Origin: Nymphaea colorata
Taxonomy: Eukaryota > Streptophyta > Magnoliopsida > Nymphaeales > Nymphaeaceae
Assembly: GCF_008831285.2 (NCBI RefSeq)
Contig: NW_022204618.1
Location: 1 to 64,000 of the forward strand
Length of the DNA: 64,000 bases
Direction: 5' to 3'
Shown here: piece after piece, positions 34,028 to 46,591 of the stretch
How the letters are laid out: each line of letters starts with the position of its first letter
Numbering within the stretch: the stretch's first letter is position 1
Position numbers and translations under genes: made by a program
Notes under the pieces: generated by a model
Told to the model about the DNA's origin: nothing
What the model saw: the letters and a program-made list of their open reading frames with translations, nothing else
Database searches by the model: none

Positions 34028-34673
34028 ATGGGATCGTAGCCGCCGAAGCCGAAGGAGCCCGAGAAGACCTTGAAGGGTATTTCCGCCCCTATTGTAGAAC
34101 AGGTGCAATAATATACCAAGGAGATCAGCAAAATGAGGAGGGAGTTTCAACGCGAGTGCATGAAACTGGAAATGAACGATAAGAAAATGCAAAAAGATCT
34201 CAAAAAATTACTCAATGGCAATAACCCCAATGTACACAGCAGGCCACTCAGGTGAATAAGCGCAACCTCGCTCAAAATATCCTCAAGAACCAGGGCTTTA
34301 TCAAAAAATACAAGAACTTAGATGCGCAATTGCAGAACACTCTGTTCGAGTAGGTTCCTTCCGATTCAGGTTGCAATCGATGGTGACGATGGACCAGATG
34401 GCCAACGTGATGAGCGGCATGGCCAAGATAATGGGCAGCGCCAAGAACAAGATCAACATCGAGCAGTTCCAAAACTCCATGAAGACCTACTCCACCGAGA
34501 AGGAACGCATGCAGCTCATGAACGAGATGATCCAGGACTCCATGGAGATGGCCGAGGACGAAGTCGATGACACCGACGTCGACAACCTCATCGCCGGCAT
34601 GGAGACCGAAATCAAGAATAAAAAGAATCGCCAGGTGGAGGCTGAGATGGAGGCAGAGGACGAACAGCTCTGA
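34028..34673 (+). CDS. ESCRT-III subunit (Snf7 family, CHMP2/CHMP3-like)
   Basis: About 208 residues. Basic N-terminal helix region (PPKPKEPEKTLKG; ISKMRREFQRECMKLEMND), then LAQNILKNQGFIKKYKNLD, QLQNTLFELQSMVTMDQMAN, VMSGMAKIMGSAKNKINIEQ, and an acidic tail (EMIQDSMEMAEDEVDDTDVD). The length, basic start, acidic end and the MAxxMxGMxKxM pattern are those of ESCRT-III proteins that polymerise on membranes for scission. The PPK-KE start is closest to VPS24/CHMP3, the middle closer to CHMP2; I leave it open. A 20-nt intron at 34350-34369 is required. One slip near 34237. Confidence 0.8.
34350..34369 (+). other. 20-nt intron
   Basis: GTAGGTTCCTTCCGATTCAG. Removal joins QLQNTLFE to LQSMVTMDQMAN in frame within the ESCRT-III core helix. 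Confidence 0.9.
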
Positions 34674-34718
34674 TCCGCAGGCCTTATTTTATCATATGAA
34701 ACAAATTATCACCCCTGC

Positions 34719-37700
34719 TCACTTCTCCCCCCGCAGGACGCGGTCCAACGCCACCTGCACCCTCTTGATCTCTTCGCTTGCCTGGGTTTTAGAGGCTTCG
34801 CTGAGCTCGCTGCCCAGGATGAAGACCTTGAGCTTGTTGTAGGCGAAGCTGACCTCCCGGATGCGCTCTCCAATGTACTTGTCGGTGGGGAGTTCTGCCT
34901 TGACGGTGGCCAGTTTGAGCAGTTTGTTCTTGTTGGACTCGAACTGGTCGCCCACGCGGGAGTACTCGGCCATGTGTCCCCTCAGCAGCTGCAGGTTGTC
35001 CCTCACTGGCTTCAGGTACTGGTCCTCCAACGAGTGCGATCTCTCCTGATCCGCCAGGTTCTTAGCAGCGGCACTCAGCCGATCCTCTGTGTCCTTTATC
35101 TTGAGCTTCAGCTCCTTGATCTAGTCCAGTTGCTGCTTGGTGGTCTCCTGGCTGTTCTTGGAGAGGTTGAGGATCTCCTTCTGAGCCGCCTCCAGCTTTT
35201 GCTTCGTCTCCTAGAGCTGCTTATCGAATTTGTCCTTTGTTTCGCTCAGTAGAGAGATCTCTTTTTGGCTCTTCTTCTCGTATTAGGTAGAGGTCAGTTA
35301 TAGAGTCTTCACCTTGTCCTTCAGAGCTGCCTTTTCTGATTATAGGTTCTTGATGAATGTTTCTTGCTTTTTCTGGGTTTCCTCTTTGACCTTGATGAGG
35401 GCGCTGGCTATCTATAGCTCCTGAGCTAATTTTTTCTTTTCATTCTATACTGTGTAGTTTTGCTCTCGCGAAGCAACTAGCTCAGCAGTTTTTTCCCTCA
35501 GTTGCTTTTATAGATCTGACTGTTTGCTGCTGAGCTGGAATTGACCGCTTTTCAAACCGGTGATGGTCTATTCAAGTTCCTTTTCCTTTTGGGCAGCCTT
35601 TTCATTCCGCTTCCTGATGGTTTCGTTTAGTTCCTTGAGAGCAGCGTTGTCCTTTCCTGCCTGTTCCAGCTTGCTCCTGAGTTCCGTCTATATTTCGCTA
35701 TACCGATTGTTCAGGTTTCCCTTCGCCTCTATCTCCTTGGCCTGTTTGGCTATCTGGCCATTCAATTTTTCATTCTCGCTTGTGAGTTTCTTGATCTCTT
35801 CCGAAGTTTTCTTTTACAGCTATTTGAGTTCTTTGGTCTTTTCGTTGAATTTGGATGTCAGCTATGTGAATTTATTAGCTTATGCCTTTGCTTGGTCCTG
35901 AAGGCTAGCGATGGTAGATTTGAGATTGGCTGACTCCTACTGGAACCTGCTGGTTTCTCTAGATTGGGTCATCGAAAACTCCCTTTCCTTCTATCTCGCC
36001 TGTTCTTACAGTTGTTGAATGTTGGATTTGAGGGTGGAATTTTCGTCGGTTTTGCTCTCCAGTGCGCTGTTGAGGTTGTCCAGTTCCTCAGAAAGGGAAG
36101 TATTGACTTCTTTCAAGTTGGCAATCTCAGCCTATAAAGCACTAATTTGATGATTGCAATTATCCAGTTAGTTCTGTAATTGTCCTTACAGATGGTTCCT
36201 AAGCTCTTCATTCTCCTGCAGCCTATCCTCCACTTCAAGCCTCAACTGGTTTGACTCATTTCTCTCTCCTTAAAGTTATTCCTCCAGCTTTTTGTAAGCC
36301 TATTCATAGTTGGTATAGACTTGGTTGACCTTATTGATGACGCTGTTCATTAGCTGCTGGATCTAAGCTTCCTGGTGGATGGGAGCGAATTGAACCTTCG
36401 ATCCTGTGAGGAATGCATTGAGGAATGCAGTTACTTTTTCCCAATTTGTTTGGACATAGTTTTTGAATTTTTCTTGTACTCCTGAACCATTTTAATGGGC
36501 TTCATTGAGTCGATCGTTCAAGCTTTCTACCTCTATATCCAGTTCTATCAGCCGATCGTTCATCTTTGCGTTGCTGATGGACATTTCTTTGACTTTGCAG
36601 GTGAGTTCGCTGATCTCTTGGTGATTCTTTTCCGCTGTTTCTTTCAGAAAGGCAATCTCGTTGTTCTTGATCTTTATCGTGTATTATAGCTATTAGTTGC
36701 TTGCCTGTCCTTGCACCTTTGCCGCCTAGAGTGTCTTTATATCGGCCTTAAGTCTATCGATTTGGCTTTGATATTCTTCGGTTTCGTGTTCAAGAGAAGT
36801 TATTTTTTGCTATAGGACTGAGATTTTGAAGGCATCTTCCTACTCTTGGTGGCTTTGTTGTTCTGTAATTTTTTAATATTCTATTAAAGCCTTTTAATTG
36901 TCTCATAGTTAGAATTTATTTCTGCCTTGCATGCATTAAGTAATTACTCTTTGCTGCGAACCTAGCTTGACAGACTAACCTCCAATTCTATCACTTCTTC
37001 TTCGAGAATTGATTTGCTCTTGTGGAGTTCTTCATGTTAGTTCTATAATTTGATGAGTTTTGCATTGAGATTAATGATTTCTGCTTAAAGTCTCTCGATC
37101 CTGCTGTTGTATTCGTTGATTGTGTCCACTTGGTCTTCGCTCTCCTTGCATAGGGTTTGGATCTTTATCTACTTCTCCTTTAGCTATTTTTTCAGATTTT
37201 TTGCTTATTCCGAACTCTTTCTCTAGAGCTGGCGGATTTGCTAGGAAAGGGCTTCCACTTTTGAGCTTTAGCCCTGCTTGACGTTATTGAGCTCATCGAT
37301 CTTCTTCTATTTCTCCTATACACTCTTCTTGAGGGATTCAATATCCTTACTCAGGCTATCCTGCTCTTTCTGTAGATTTTTCAAAGCGTTTGTTTTTTCT
37401 TTCAAAGCAAGTTCAACCTATTCTGTTTTTTGACTTGCTTTTGGATATTAGACTCTAAGATTGTTGCATTTTTGAGGTGTTTGCTTATCTACTGTTCCTG
37501 TTCTGCAATTTTTTCTTCAATTTTTTCTTCTCGTCCTCAAGGTCTAAATTATTGGCAAGAGATTCTTCCAGCTACTCTCGTTTGCTCTTCTAGGACTGGT
37601 ATGATTATTTGATTTGGTCGATTTGCGAGAGTAATGCTTGGATTTTATCCTCCAGCAGTTCGTTATTTTTGGTCAAGCCGGTGGAATCTCTTCCCATTTA

Positions 37701-38934
37701 TGCCAGTTTAAGCTCGTATTCTCCAGTTTTCGCCTGCATATCTGCCAGTTCCTTGGCATACTGTTCGTTTCTTTTGGCGAGCCGATTTCTCTCGTCTGTA
37801 AGTTGCTTTTCCTTTTAGCGAATGCTCAACCTAAGAGTTTTTTCCCTTTCCTAAAAGTCAGTGACTATATCGTTTTTCTCGAATATCATCTGTTGCTTTT
37901 CGTTCTCAGAAGCTGCTAATTTCTATGTTAGATTTTTTATCTGCTCCTTGTAGGAACTTTACTTGTATTCGAATCTCTTTTGGATGTTTTCGCTCGATTG
38001 CACGGAATCTTCGTATTTTTATTTGAATATCTTCAGCTGTCCTTACGCTTACTTCAGTCCTCGTTACAATATGTCCTTCTTTGAGCTTGCGCTTTTCAGC
38101 TCCATGGCTGCTTGCTCATACTTTTTCTGGACTGTTTTTAGCTATTTTTCCAGTTCACTCAGTTTTACCTTGGAAGTGTAGTCGTTACTGGGACTATTAG
38201 TGGTATACTAGCGTTCGCTTTTCTCGTCGGCTTTCCTCTTGGCGAAGCTGGATTGTTCCATTTCAAACTGATACTGTTTTTTCGAGCTTTATGCCTTTGA
38301 CCTTTGAAGCTATTCAAACTTATCAGTGCTTTTCTTGAGATCAGAGCCTCCATGCGAGCCTTTAGGTGAGGTGAAGCCACTCGTTGCGCCTTAGAAAGTC
38401 TTTTGGCGACTTTTCTGTCCGAAATTGGGATGGCTTTTCGCGTAATCGTCTCCTAAAGGTAGATCCGTGATGTGTTCTGTGCTCTGGACGAACTCTATTT
38501 CATTAAGGATTTGATAAGTGATACTGGTTTCGATAAAGGCATTTTTATCTGGGCATTTCTAGATGTTGAGAGTGAGTCTATTACTGCCTTTTTTGAGCAT
38601 GTTGGTATGTATTGATGCTGTTCCTGCGGGGATCCTTCCACTGGAGGTGGTCAGAAAGATGCCGACCGAGATCTAAATTACTCATCCTCTACCTTCTTCT
38701 CTGAAAATGCGTTTCGGAGGGTATCGAAATAGAGACTGAACCGATGCGCTGCTGAAAGCTAGAGGTATGCTTATCCCACTCGTAGCGGAACTTCAGTCCC
38801 GAAAGGTACTTCTTCGTTCTCTATATGACGCAATGGCTACCAACCTTGAGGACGGCCAAAAGGGAACAGGGGAACCTGACTTGCAGTTTCACCCTATGGA
38901 TGAGAACGTTGAGATTGATCTAGACGTGTCGCAT
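34719..38934 (-). CDS. Very long coiled-coil protein with N-terminal C2-like domain
   Basis: About 1400 codons. The N-terminal ~150 residues look like an NT-type C2 domain: INLNVLIHRVKLQVRFPCSL, LAVLKVGSHCVIERTKKYL, LKFRYEWDKHTSSFQQRIG, then GRIPAGTASIHTNMLKKG and LTLNIEKCPDKNAFIETSIT. A Ser/Lys linker (SHPNFGQKSRQKTF) leads into ~1100 residues of coiled coil, extremely rich in Glu/Gln/Lys, in which a large share of Glu is TAA/TAG. The last ~100 residues (KPVRDNLQLLRGHMAEYSRV, DKYIGERIREVSFAYNKLKV) are in a clean frame. The C2 end could bind membrane while the rod spans distance; basal body or vesicle-tether roles are guesses. Many frame slips. Confidence 0.65.
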
Positions 38935-39030
38935 GAAGATATTTACAACTCAGTAAAATAAAAGTGAATTAGTAGAGCAATAAACATCATTTTTTATTAA
39001 TAAAATCAAAATCGGATAAATTTTTCATCT

Positions 39031-39938
39031 TCACAGGACTCTAGGAGTGCAAATTGGACCACAGTTCACTGAATTGGCTTGATTATTCCCTGAATGATTT
39101 GGAAATTGGGCTCTATGATTACTTTTTTTTGGGTGGATTGTTCCAGATACTCTTTATCTTGGATTATGATTGCTTGTGAGCGTTTATTTTGGGATGGTAG
39201 GTCTCTCCCTTCATCACTTATTTTATTATCTAGGTGGATCGTAATTATTTGGTCTTTTAGCTCTGCTTCAATCTTTCCTCAAATGGCTTACTGATTTCTA
39301 TATTTCTATTGATTTTCGGCTTAAATGTGACTCCTGACATCTCGGATTAGGACTTTTCGACTAGCCTATGCGCTATAGCTTCTTCTTTTGCCGTCTTTGA
39401 TTGATCATAGCCTTGATATTTAGGCGTAACGTCCCTATATTCTTGATTAGCCATTTGCTTCAAGTTATTAATATGCTATAGCTCTCTTTCCTCTTCCATT
39501 TCTCTCATTTTTTTCTATTTCTCCAAAATTCCTTTGAATTTTTCGCTAACATTTCCGATGGGTTTCATATAATTGGTAAAATGGATAGAGGAGATAGATT
39601 TTTTCTTCATCGGTTTTACTTAGGGGTTATTCTGTGAGCTTTTGGTATGGCTTTATTTTTTGAAAGTGGGTGCGAGCATGAATTGCTTGATGGGAGTATT
39701 GTTGAAAGTGGTATTGGAGTTTGTGTGCTGTTTGATGGGACTTGCTGTAGGACTAACCATGGATGGTGAGTACATGGATATCTCTTCAAATAGGCTATTC
39801 AGGGATTATGATATGGACCGTATGTTCAAAATGGCTTTCCTTTCTATCTATGTTGATGTGGTAATACTTCAAGGGATTATTATTAGTTTGCCCTATTCTT
39901 TTCACTTTTCTTCCTCCGATATATTTATCGTAGTCCAT
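39031..39938 (-). CDS. Unknown protein, low-complexity plus helix
   Basis: Starts MDYDKYIGGRKVKRIGQTNN. A Ser/Thr/Asn/Pro-rich part (MVSPTASPIKQHTNSNTTFN) with a KQFMLAPTFKKESHTKSS stretch precedes a charged helix (KFKGILEKEKKMREMEEER, HINNLKQMANQEYRD) and a basic end (SGVTFKPKINRNIEISKP). No known domain. Several TAA/TAG codons at Glu positions; at least two frame slips. Confidence 0.45.
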
Positions 39939-40087
39939 AAGATTATCATTATAAAGTTAGCAAAGTATAAGTGAATTGTAGCTTGGCATGTTTATTGATT
40001 AATATTCTAGATTTTCTTTGGAGTTTCGAAATAATTATCATTTATTTTTGTTTATAAATTTAATAAAATAGCTAAAAAGTTATAAGC

Positions 40088-40784
40088 ATGGAGGAGGAGA
40101 CGAAAAAATAAAAGAAACGGTTCAAATATTCCAAAATTAACAACCCTAACAACATGAAACGTTCAGCATCATCCCTTGCCATATAAACTCAAAACATAAA
40201 GCTAAATATCGTGATCATAACACTTCATCTAATTGCTGCATTCCAATTCAAGGACCACAAGAACCAGGAGTAAAATATTTTAGCCACTCACTAACTACAC
40301 CCAAAGGCATTAATCTTTCAGCTTAGACCGAGCTAGTAAAAGTGCAAGCATGAGTGGATCACAAAATAGAAATCATAACATTTTTCGCAGCCTAAAAAAT
40401 GATAGAATCTCCTCTGAGCAGATCTACCAGAAATCAAGGAAGATGAAAGATTCATCAATCTGAAACTCAAAAAGACCAGACAGAGCCTATCAATGACTAA
40501 ACAACAAGAACTGAGAATAAAGGCTTAAAAGTGGAAAAGGTTAAAAATTATTATGAAGAAAAACTCGAAAAAAAGCTAATCCCAAAGGCTCTCAAGACAG
40601 CAAAAACGATGACATAATGAAACCGGTTTAGTTCGCTAAAATGGTCAAAGAATTGAGATCAAGTTCAAGGCTGAAAGCCCAAAAAAACTCTAAAGCTGTT
40701 CTAAGGATAGTTGGTGATTTCGCCAATCATCTCGACGGGAAGATCAGTGGTAAATACGAAAAGTATGGCGCACATAGGAAATGA
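40088..40784 (+). CDS. Unknown basic protein
   Basis: Starts MEEETKKEKKRFKYSKINN. Lys/Asn/Ser-rich, low complexity, with VEFAKMVKELRSSSRLKAQK and VLRIVGDFANHLDGKISGKY before GAHRK-TGA. AT-rich. The end lies 51 bases from the convergent zinc-finger gene. No recognised domain; the middle changes frame twice. Confidence 0.4.
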
Positions 40785-40834
40785 TATGATAAATACTATA
40801 TGATGAGCTTATATAAATACAGGATCATTTTAGT

Positions 40835-43557
40835 TCAAATGTAGTCCAGACCTTGTATTGACTTCATCAAATTGAAACAAGAATAATGATACCATCCCTT
40901 TTCCTCGATATGCTCTCCACTATCTCCAATCTCAAGTAAGCACAGTTGGCAAACAGGAAGTCTTTACACTGTTTATGAGAATTTAACATGAAGGTCATAA
41001 AGACTGTAGTTTTTTTATATGCAGTGCTTTAAGATCTTGCCGTAATCATGAGGATAAAGAGTATTATTCTAAGCTTAAGCGTATCGGTTGAAGCGGTTCT
41101 TTATCTATTTGCAATTTTTAAGTGTTTTCACCAAGTTCGAGTTTGTCTTTATCGTGCAAACCTTCATCAGTTGGATCATCCTTTCGCAAAGATATGCAAT
41201 CTGGAGCAATCCCTTTATGTATACTAAAATCGCTGGAAAAGTATCAGCCTTTTCTTCAACCTCTCTAAAGACTTCATCATTTAAGGATTTGCATCTTTCT
41301 ATTTCTTGATTCGTGTAATTGATGATTAGCTCCGCATAGTTTTTCAGCTTATTGAGGGTATTATTTTTCTACAAGATGAACAACATGCAAAAAGAGTTAA
41401 ATACATTCTATTGCTTTTATTGTGAACTTGACCTTGCAATCAGATCATTGTTGATGCAGGAATCAATAAGAATCTTTCCGAGCTTATAACATAAGCCTTT
41501 TTACTTGTTCTTGTCACTTAAAAGATGCTCAACGTATTTTTCAGTTATCGTACTTTTATTATATATCTTGTTGTAAAGAGCTTTGCTTTGTCTCAACGCA
41601 CGTTCCACCTTCTCTTCATCTTACTCCTCAACAACTGAAGTATATTTTGCAGTCAGCTCATGCATTTCCTTTACGATTTTATACTGTTCAGAAAAATGTT
41701 AATACTCAGGAGAGGATTAGAGGTTTGCAGATCGAAGATGATTGATGATGGTCAAGTAAAATGAAGCATTGCATTCAAACGATTTATGTCGTAACTATTT
41801 TTTGATGAAGGCTTTATCCGACTCTGAAAATTAGACCTTTAAGTTGTCGATAATATCGTATTTTTTCTCGTCTTCAGGTAAATAAAGTTGGGAATTCATC
41901 AGCATGTTTGGCTCTACGTCCAAATCAACAACTGTTTGGATGATTTCCTGTGGAATTTAAGGAACAACGATAAGGAAATCATCGTTGATATCCTGAATAT
42001 CGGTGGCTATGGTCTATTGCTTTGATTGGCCATGAGAGGAAAGGAAAAGATCAGCAGTCTCATGGTTTATTACAGGCGTTTATATAGCTACTTTGCTTTC
42101 AAATACATCAAAATCGAAAAGATTTCGCTTTGATATGATGATGAGTAAGCGGTTGAGGAGTGGGAAGAGCAGGGACATGGTTCGTTTATATGGGAAATCA
42201 AAAGCTAGCTGTTAATGAGGAGGTATTACAATCTTTTAGCATTGAGAATAGTTAATTTACTCAGATCTTGATGGCTTTGGTGGTTCTGGTATGAGACTGG
42301 CTCTTCCACTACATTTCCTGATTAAAATCCATCATTCCATTCTTATTCCTATTAATCAACTTCATCATCGTCCATTTAAATAGGAATCTATATATTGGAC
42401 TGGACGTTTGGAGCAGCATGTATGTTTCTGTAGGGTAATGATTAGCGTTGGTGTTAAAGTTTATCGATGCATCGAAATTAAGCAAAGAAGATTCGTAAGT
42501 ATTTTGAACTATTTAGTCGTTGAATGAGGTTTATTATTGAATAAACTTGAAGTCAAAATCGCTGTTTCCTGAAACAGCTAGGTTATTAGCTGCAGTTTGG
42601 CTTGCAAAGATATCAAAACTAGCTTTTCTAACATGGCTCTACTCAAAGTTTTTTGCACTCTATGGTTTCTTTGTCATGTCTTCTTGTGCTGGTTCTTTTT
42701 TCCTAAATACTTCATGCAAGCTTGGCTCATTATTCTTCAACTAAGTTTAACGAATTCCATTTCCCAAATGCTTAGTTTTTATGTATCTTTAAGCCCAAGA
42801 TCCTTGGTCATGGCTCTCTCCATGTTGTATCAAAGTTAAACATGCTGAAGACGATTGGTTGCTGTTGGGGTGCTGGTGGTGTATACTAATATTAGGTTTT
42901 GGTTAGATTTTATTTATTGCTTTCGAAGGTGAGGTCGAATTGATACTCATTTGCATTGTATCCTTGGGAATGATTTTCCACTGGTTTTGCTGGTTGAGCT
43001 TGCTCGACAGTAGACTCGACCCACTATCAAGTTCTTCGACTTCCTGGTAGGGAGTGTTGGCAGGTTCTGAATTTTTTTGTTCTGCGAGTTTGATAAGATT
43101 CAATTTCTGGAAGCTTTTTTAGCAGAAGCTATCGATTTGGCTTTAGAGCTACTTTTTCTTCTTTTCTTCGCTATTCTAAAGATTGGTGGGTTTTGCTTGG
43201 TGGAAGGCGTTATAGTTGTGTAATTTTTGAGCAATTTCCTTTAGAATTTTTTGGTAACTTCCTTATCGGTGATTTCTCCGTATATTTTTTTCTACTACAT
43301 AAGCAGGTAAAGCTTGAGCTTGTCCTCGTGGGCAAGGGTGAGGAAGATTTGGATGTATTCGGCTTGTTGCCGAAGGTAGCCAGCAGAAACTCCTTGTTGT
43401 AGTACGGTTGAACGGTTGTATACATGGAATCGATGCTGTTTAATGGTTGAGGAGGATAGGTTTGCCTCAACTGTGAGGATGTGGTCACTTGACCGTAACC
43501 GTAGGGCGACATTCGCGTGTCTTGAAAGGTGAACGACGAGTTAAAGTACGGATTCAT
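40835..43557 (-). CDS. Large unknown protein with C-terminal Cys/His motif
   Basis: The N-terminus is Tyr/Pro/Ser-rich (MNPYFNSSFTFQDTRMSPYG, TYPPQPLNSIDSMYTTVQPY), then a Lys/Ser-rich part (PPIFRIAKKRRKSSSKAKSI). The middle and C-terminal half is a clearly protein-like helical region: IPQEIIQTVVDLDVEPNMLM, LRHKSFECNASFYLTIINHL, EKVERALRQSKALYNKIYNK, FREVEEKADTFPAILVYIKG. Near the end LPVCQLCLLEIG...EEKGWYHYSCF looks like half of a zinc ribbon or RING. It may be two genes; I join them because no clear start or stop separates the halves. AT-rich with several slips. Confidence 0.4.
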
Positions 43558-43709
43558 TTTAATTCGAACTTTTAATTATTAATTATTAATCAATCAATCG
43601 GTAACTACCGAATCAACAGATATCAAATCATCAAACTCCACCCTTTTTTTATCGATATAGTTTTTGCTGCGTATTATCGGTGAGATAAATTCATAATAAA
43701 AAATCAAAA

Positions 43710-43903
43710 ATGCTCTGCAAAATTACCCATATGTATGAAAAGGTTTCAGGGATGATCGCGATTAGTCCTTATATTATGATTCCTATTATGTGCGTAAGTT
43801 TATTTGCGAATTCTCTCAGACTTACTGCATCCGTCAAGATGATTGCAACGAAGACGACCATTACCAGTAGCACTGTATAAGGTATTGGTTCATTTGCTTT
43901 TGA
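43710..43903 (+). CDS. Small Cys-rich ORF
   Basis: 64 codons if one base is missing near 43750: MLCKITHMYEKVSG then DESLYYDSYYVRKFICEFSQ and TYCIRQDDCNEDDHYQ, ending RYWFICF-TGA. Cysteines at C-x(6)-C-x(4)-C spacing could form disulfides or bind metal. There is no signal peptide. It could equally be chance openness; the region would otherwise be a 450-base spacer. Confidence 0.25.
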
Positions 43904-44008
43904 TTGACTGTGAGCGATGGCACGTAGAAATCTTACCTTTGGTTTTGGAGTGGCATCCTATTCTTTTATCAGATTATAATTAGGATTATGAAGCGAATCA
44001 AGTAGTAA

Positions 44009-44960
44009 ATGGAACGGTGGATTGGCTTTGTAAAGGAACATCCCAAGACCTCCATATCAATCGCTGCCGCTACACTCATTGTTTCGTTAATGCGTAAATA
44101 CCACTACAAGTTGGTGGTTAATCCAGGTACAATTTATTGTATTAAGATGTCGGCGGAAGGCACAACAATCAAAACCAATAAGGTTTTCGCCATCCTAGTT
44201 AGCAAGGATTGGCATCATAGGACATTGAAATCGTTACAGAAGGTAGTCACACCTTGAGAGGCTGGTATATCAAGCACCCAAATCCTTCCCAAATCATCAT
44301 TTATTTTCACTAAAATGCAGGAAGTAACAATTTCCTTATCAAGATATCGGTGGACGGCTCTTCTACATAAAGTCATTCCTATAAAATTCCGATTCCAACA
44401 TATTGCTGGTTGCTTATAGTGGTTTTTCTTAGAGTGATGGAAATTCTAAGCCAAATGAGTCTCAAATCATGAAGGATGCAGCAGCTATACTCAGGAGGGG
44501 AATTTAGATCTCAAAGAATTAAAATTTGCCTCTTTTTGTTTTCGGAAGAAGCTTAGGAGGAGCTGCAGCTGTTCACGTCCTTTCCAGACCGTAATTCAAG
44601 CATGCAGCTAAGGGATTGATCTTGGAAAACACCTTTACCAGCGTGTATGATGTTGCTTCAAACATTGTCCCTAGTGTCTTGTTTCCACTGAAATTCTTCC
44701 TTTGGGCCTCCACTTCCAATAGTTATCAACAATCACAAATGAAGGACCTCCATACTCCAGTGCTGTTCATAAAGGGGCGAAGAGATCAAATCGTGCCGAC
44801 GAAGTTGATGGACCAACTATAACAGGAATGCATTAAATACAAATTGGAGCATTACTCTTTTTAGGTTCCTAATGGAACTCATAACGAAACTTGGTACCAA
44901 GGAGGAAAGCAATATTTCGGCATTTTCAACGAATTCCTTAGCCGTTACTCAAAGCTATGA
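44009..44960 (+). CDS. ABHD13/BEM46-like alpha/beta hydrolase
   Basis: An N-terminal membrane anchor (TSISIAAATLIVSLM, residues ~14-28) and then the hydrolase fold: LRGWYIKHPNPSQIIIYFH, with the oxyanion FHENAGS (E = TAA), FGRSLGGAAAVHVLSRP with the nucleophile Ser, GLILENTFTSVYDVASNI, LHTPVLFIKGRRDQIVPTKL with the acid, and VPNGTHNETWYQGGKQYF with the catalytic His. All three catalytic residues are present. This is the ABHD13/BEM46 family of membrane-anchored hydrolases, whose substrate is not settled. The frame slips near 44210, 44330 and 44590. Confidence 0.82.
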
Positions 44961-45071
44961 TGATTTCTCTTTTAGAACAAATGCAACATTCATTTATTTA
45001 AATATCTTGGCTTAATGTGGTCGGCATTTTTAAAAGGGCATATAATTTATAATTGACACCTTGTCGAGCGG

Positions 45072-46569
45072 ATGAGCTGCATTTACAAAAGAAGCAAATT
45101 CTACACCACCGCCACTCTCAACCCGCAGGACATGTCGAGCCGATCGGATATAAATTCTTGAACAATGCCGAGTAGAGCAGGCAATCAAAGCCCAAGAAGT
45201 ATGGCGAGGCAAAGAACATCTTTTTGGTAGAGAAAACACTCATGAGACATATCTCCACCTTGCGCACATACGCTTCTGATGTCGTCAGGAACCTCAAGGT
45301 CAGCGATTCCGCACGCAAGAACTTCTACATGAACGGATCTAATACGGAAATGCTGACTAAGGATTCCACGAATGACATGATAGCAGAACTTCGCAATAAT
45401 TACTTCAAAAATAGCGGAAATACTAGCTGATTCAATACCTTTAGTTGGCTATCTTGCTGCACACGAATTAGTATTACCTGAGCATTCGGGATTACGCTCT
45501 CTCAACATACTTCGTCTACTATCACGGTGAAAACAAAAGGTTTTATAACCAGCTTGAAGCCACGCTCATCTCTGAGTTTCTTGAGTATTAGCACGTAATC
45601 ATCATCAATTCTCCCAAATTGTCTCGTCCACAACTGAGGAGAATCACCAATTATGAAAATTTGAAAGAAGTGGAAGAGTATATTCGAGAAATCAACGATA
45701 TTGGCAAAGAAAAAGACCCCTTTTACACTGGACTGCATATCTTCATCAGTGATTACCTGCCTGAATGCTCAACTGTCAACTTTGCACAAGAGAGAAGGAA
45801 TTTTGGCCATTTCTGCAGTTCAATATCTTAGTCCTGGTGAGTACTTTAGCTGAGGGCCAAAACGCTATCATCAGAGTGAAGGGAACATTTACTCACAAGA
45901 CATCCGAGTATATCTTTCTGTTGAAAATGGCATTCAACCGCGTCAACTTCCAAAAGAATATAATCTCCAATCCCTTTACTCACGATAAGTATGTGATCTG
46001 TGAGAACTTCAACAAGGAAAATGGCAAAATCATAGCGGAATACCTTATCAATAACTATGATCTACTCTATAGCCACCAAGACGAGAAATTGCTTGTCGAT
46101 CCGAAGATGACTTTCACTCAAGATTTCCAAAAAAATATTGCTACGTTTAACGACTCAACGCCAATCATGAAGGCTCTCAAGGACCTTTCAAACGATTACC
46201 ACGAAAATAGTAACATTTTGGTCTATCCTAACAAGGAAGCTCTTTTGAAGAAGATTTCATAATTGAAGATAAAAAACTTCAACGATCTTGCTTGTAAATG
46301 GAGGTGATAATCCCAAACCCAGCTTAGAAAAAGGAAGAGGCCAAGACAATAGAAATAAAGTAGAAAATTGCTGTAGAGATCAATTTTTAGGCGTTCAAAG
46401 TGAATGAAAAACCCAAGAAGGCTGCAATTGACTACCACGATATTTCCCAAAAGAAAGCTAATTAAATAGATGCTGTCGTCATCAGTATATATCGAAGGGT
46501 GATAAAAGTCTCATTCAGAAAAAATAGAAGACCAAAAAGAAGAAGGCATAAAAAGAGGATGATGTGTGA
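45072..46569 (+). CDS. Unknown protein with Lys/Glu-rich tail
   Basis: Starts MSCIYKRSKFYTTATLNPQD, then LMRHISTLRTYASDVVRNLK and MIAELRNNYFKNSGNTS. The middle reads RFYNQLEATLISEFLEYEHV, IIINSPKLSRPQLRRITNYE, VEEYIREINDIGKEKDPFYT; next MAFNRVNFQKNIISNPFTHD and YLINNYDLLYSHQDEKLLVD. The tail is Lys-rich (KTKKKKAEKEDDV-TGA). It looks like a folded conserved protein, but I do not recognise it. Slips occur near 45170, 45430, 45820 and 46300. Convergent with SUV3, 22 bases apart. Confidence 0.45.
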
Positions 46570-46591
46570 ATATAAATTTCTACATATAATA

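Noticed and set aside
43787-43812. A 26-nt GTAAGT...CAG intron
   Set aside because: All well-supported introns are 20 (once 22) nt, and a one-base correction gives a continuous frame without splicing here.
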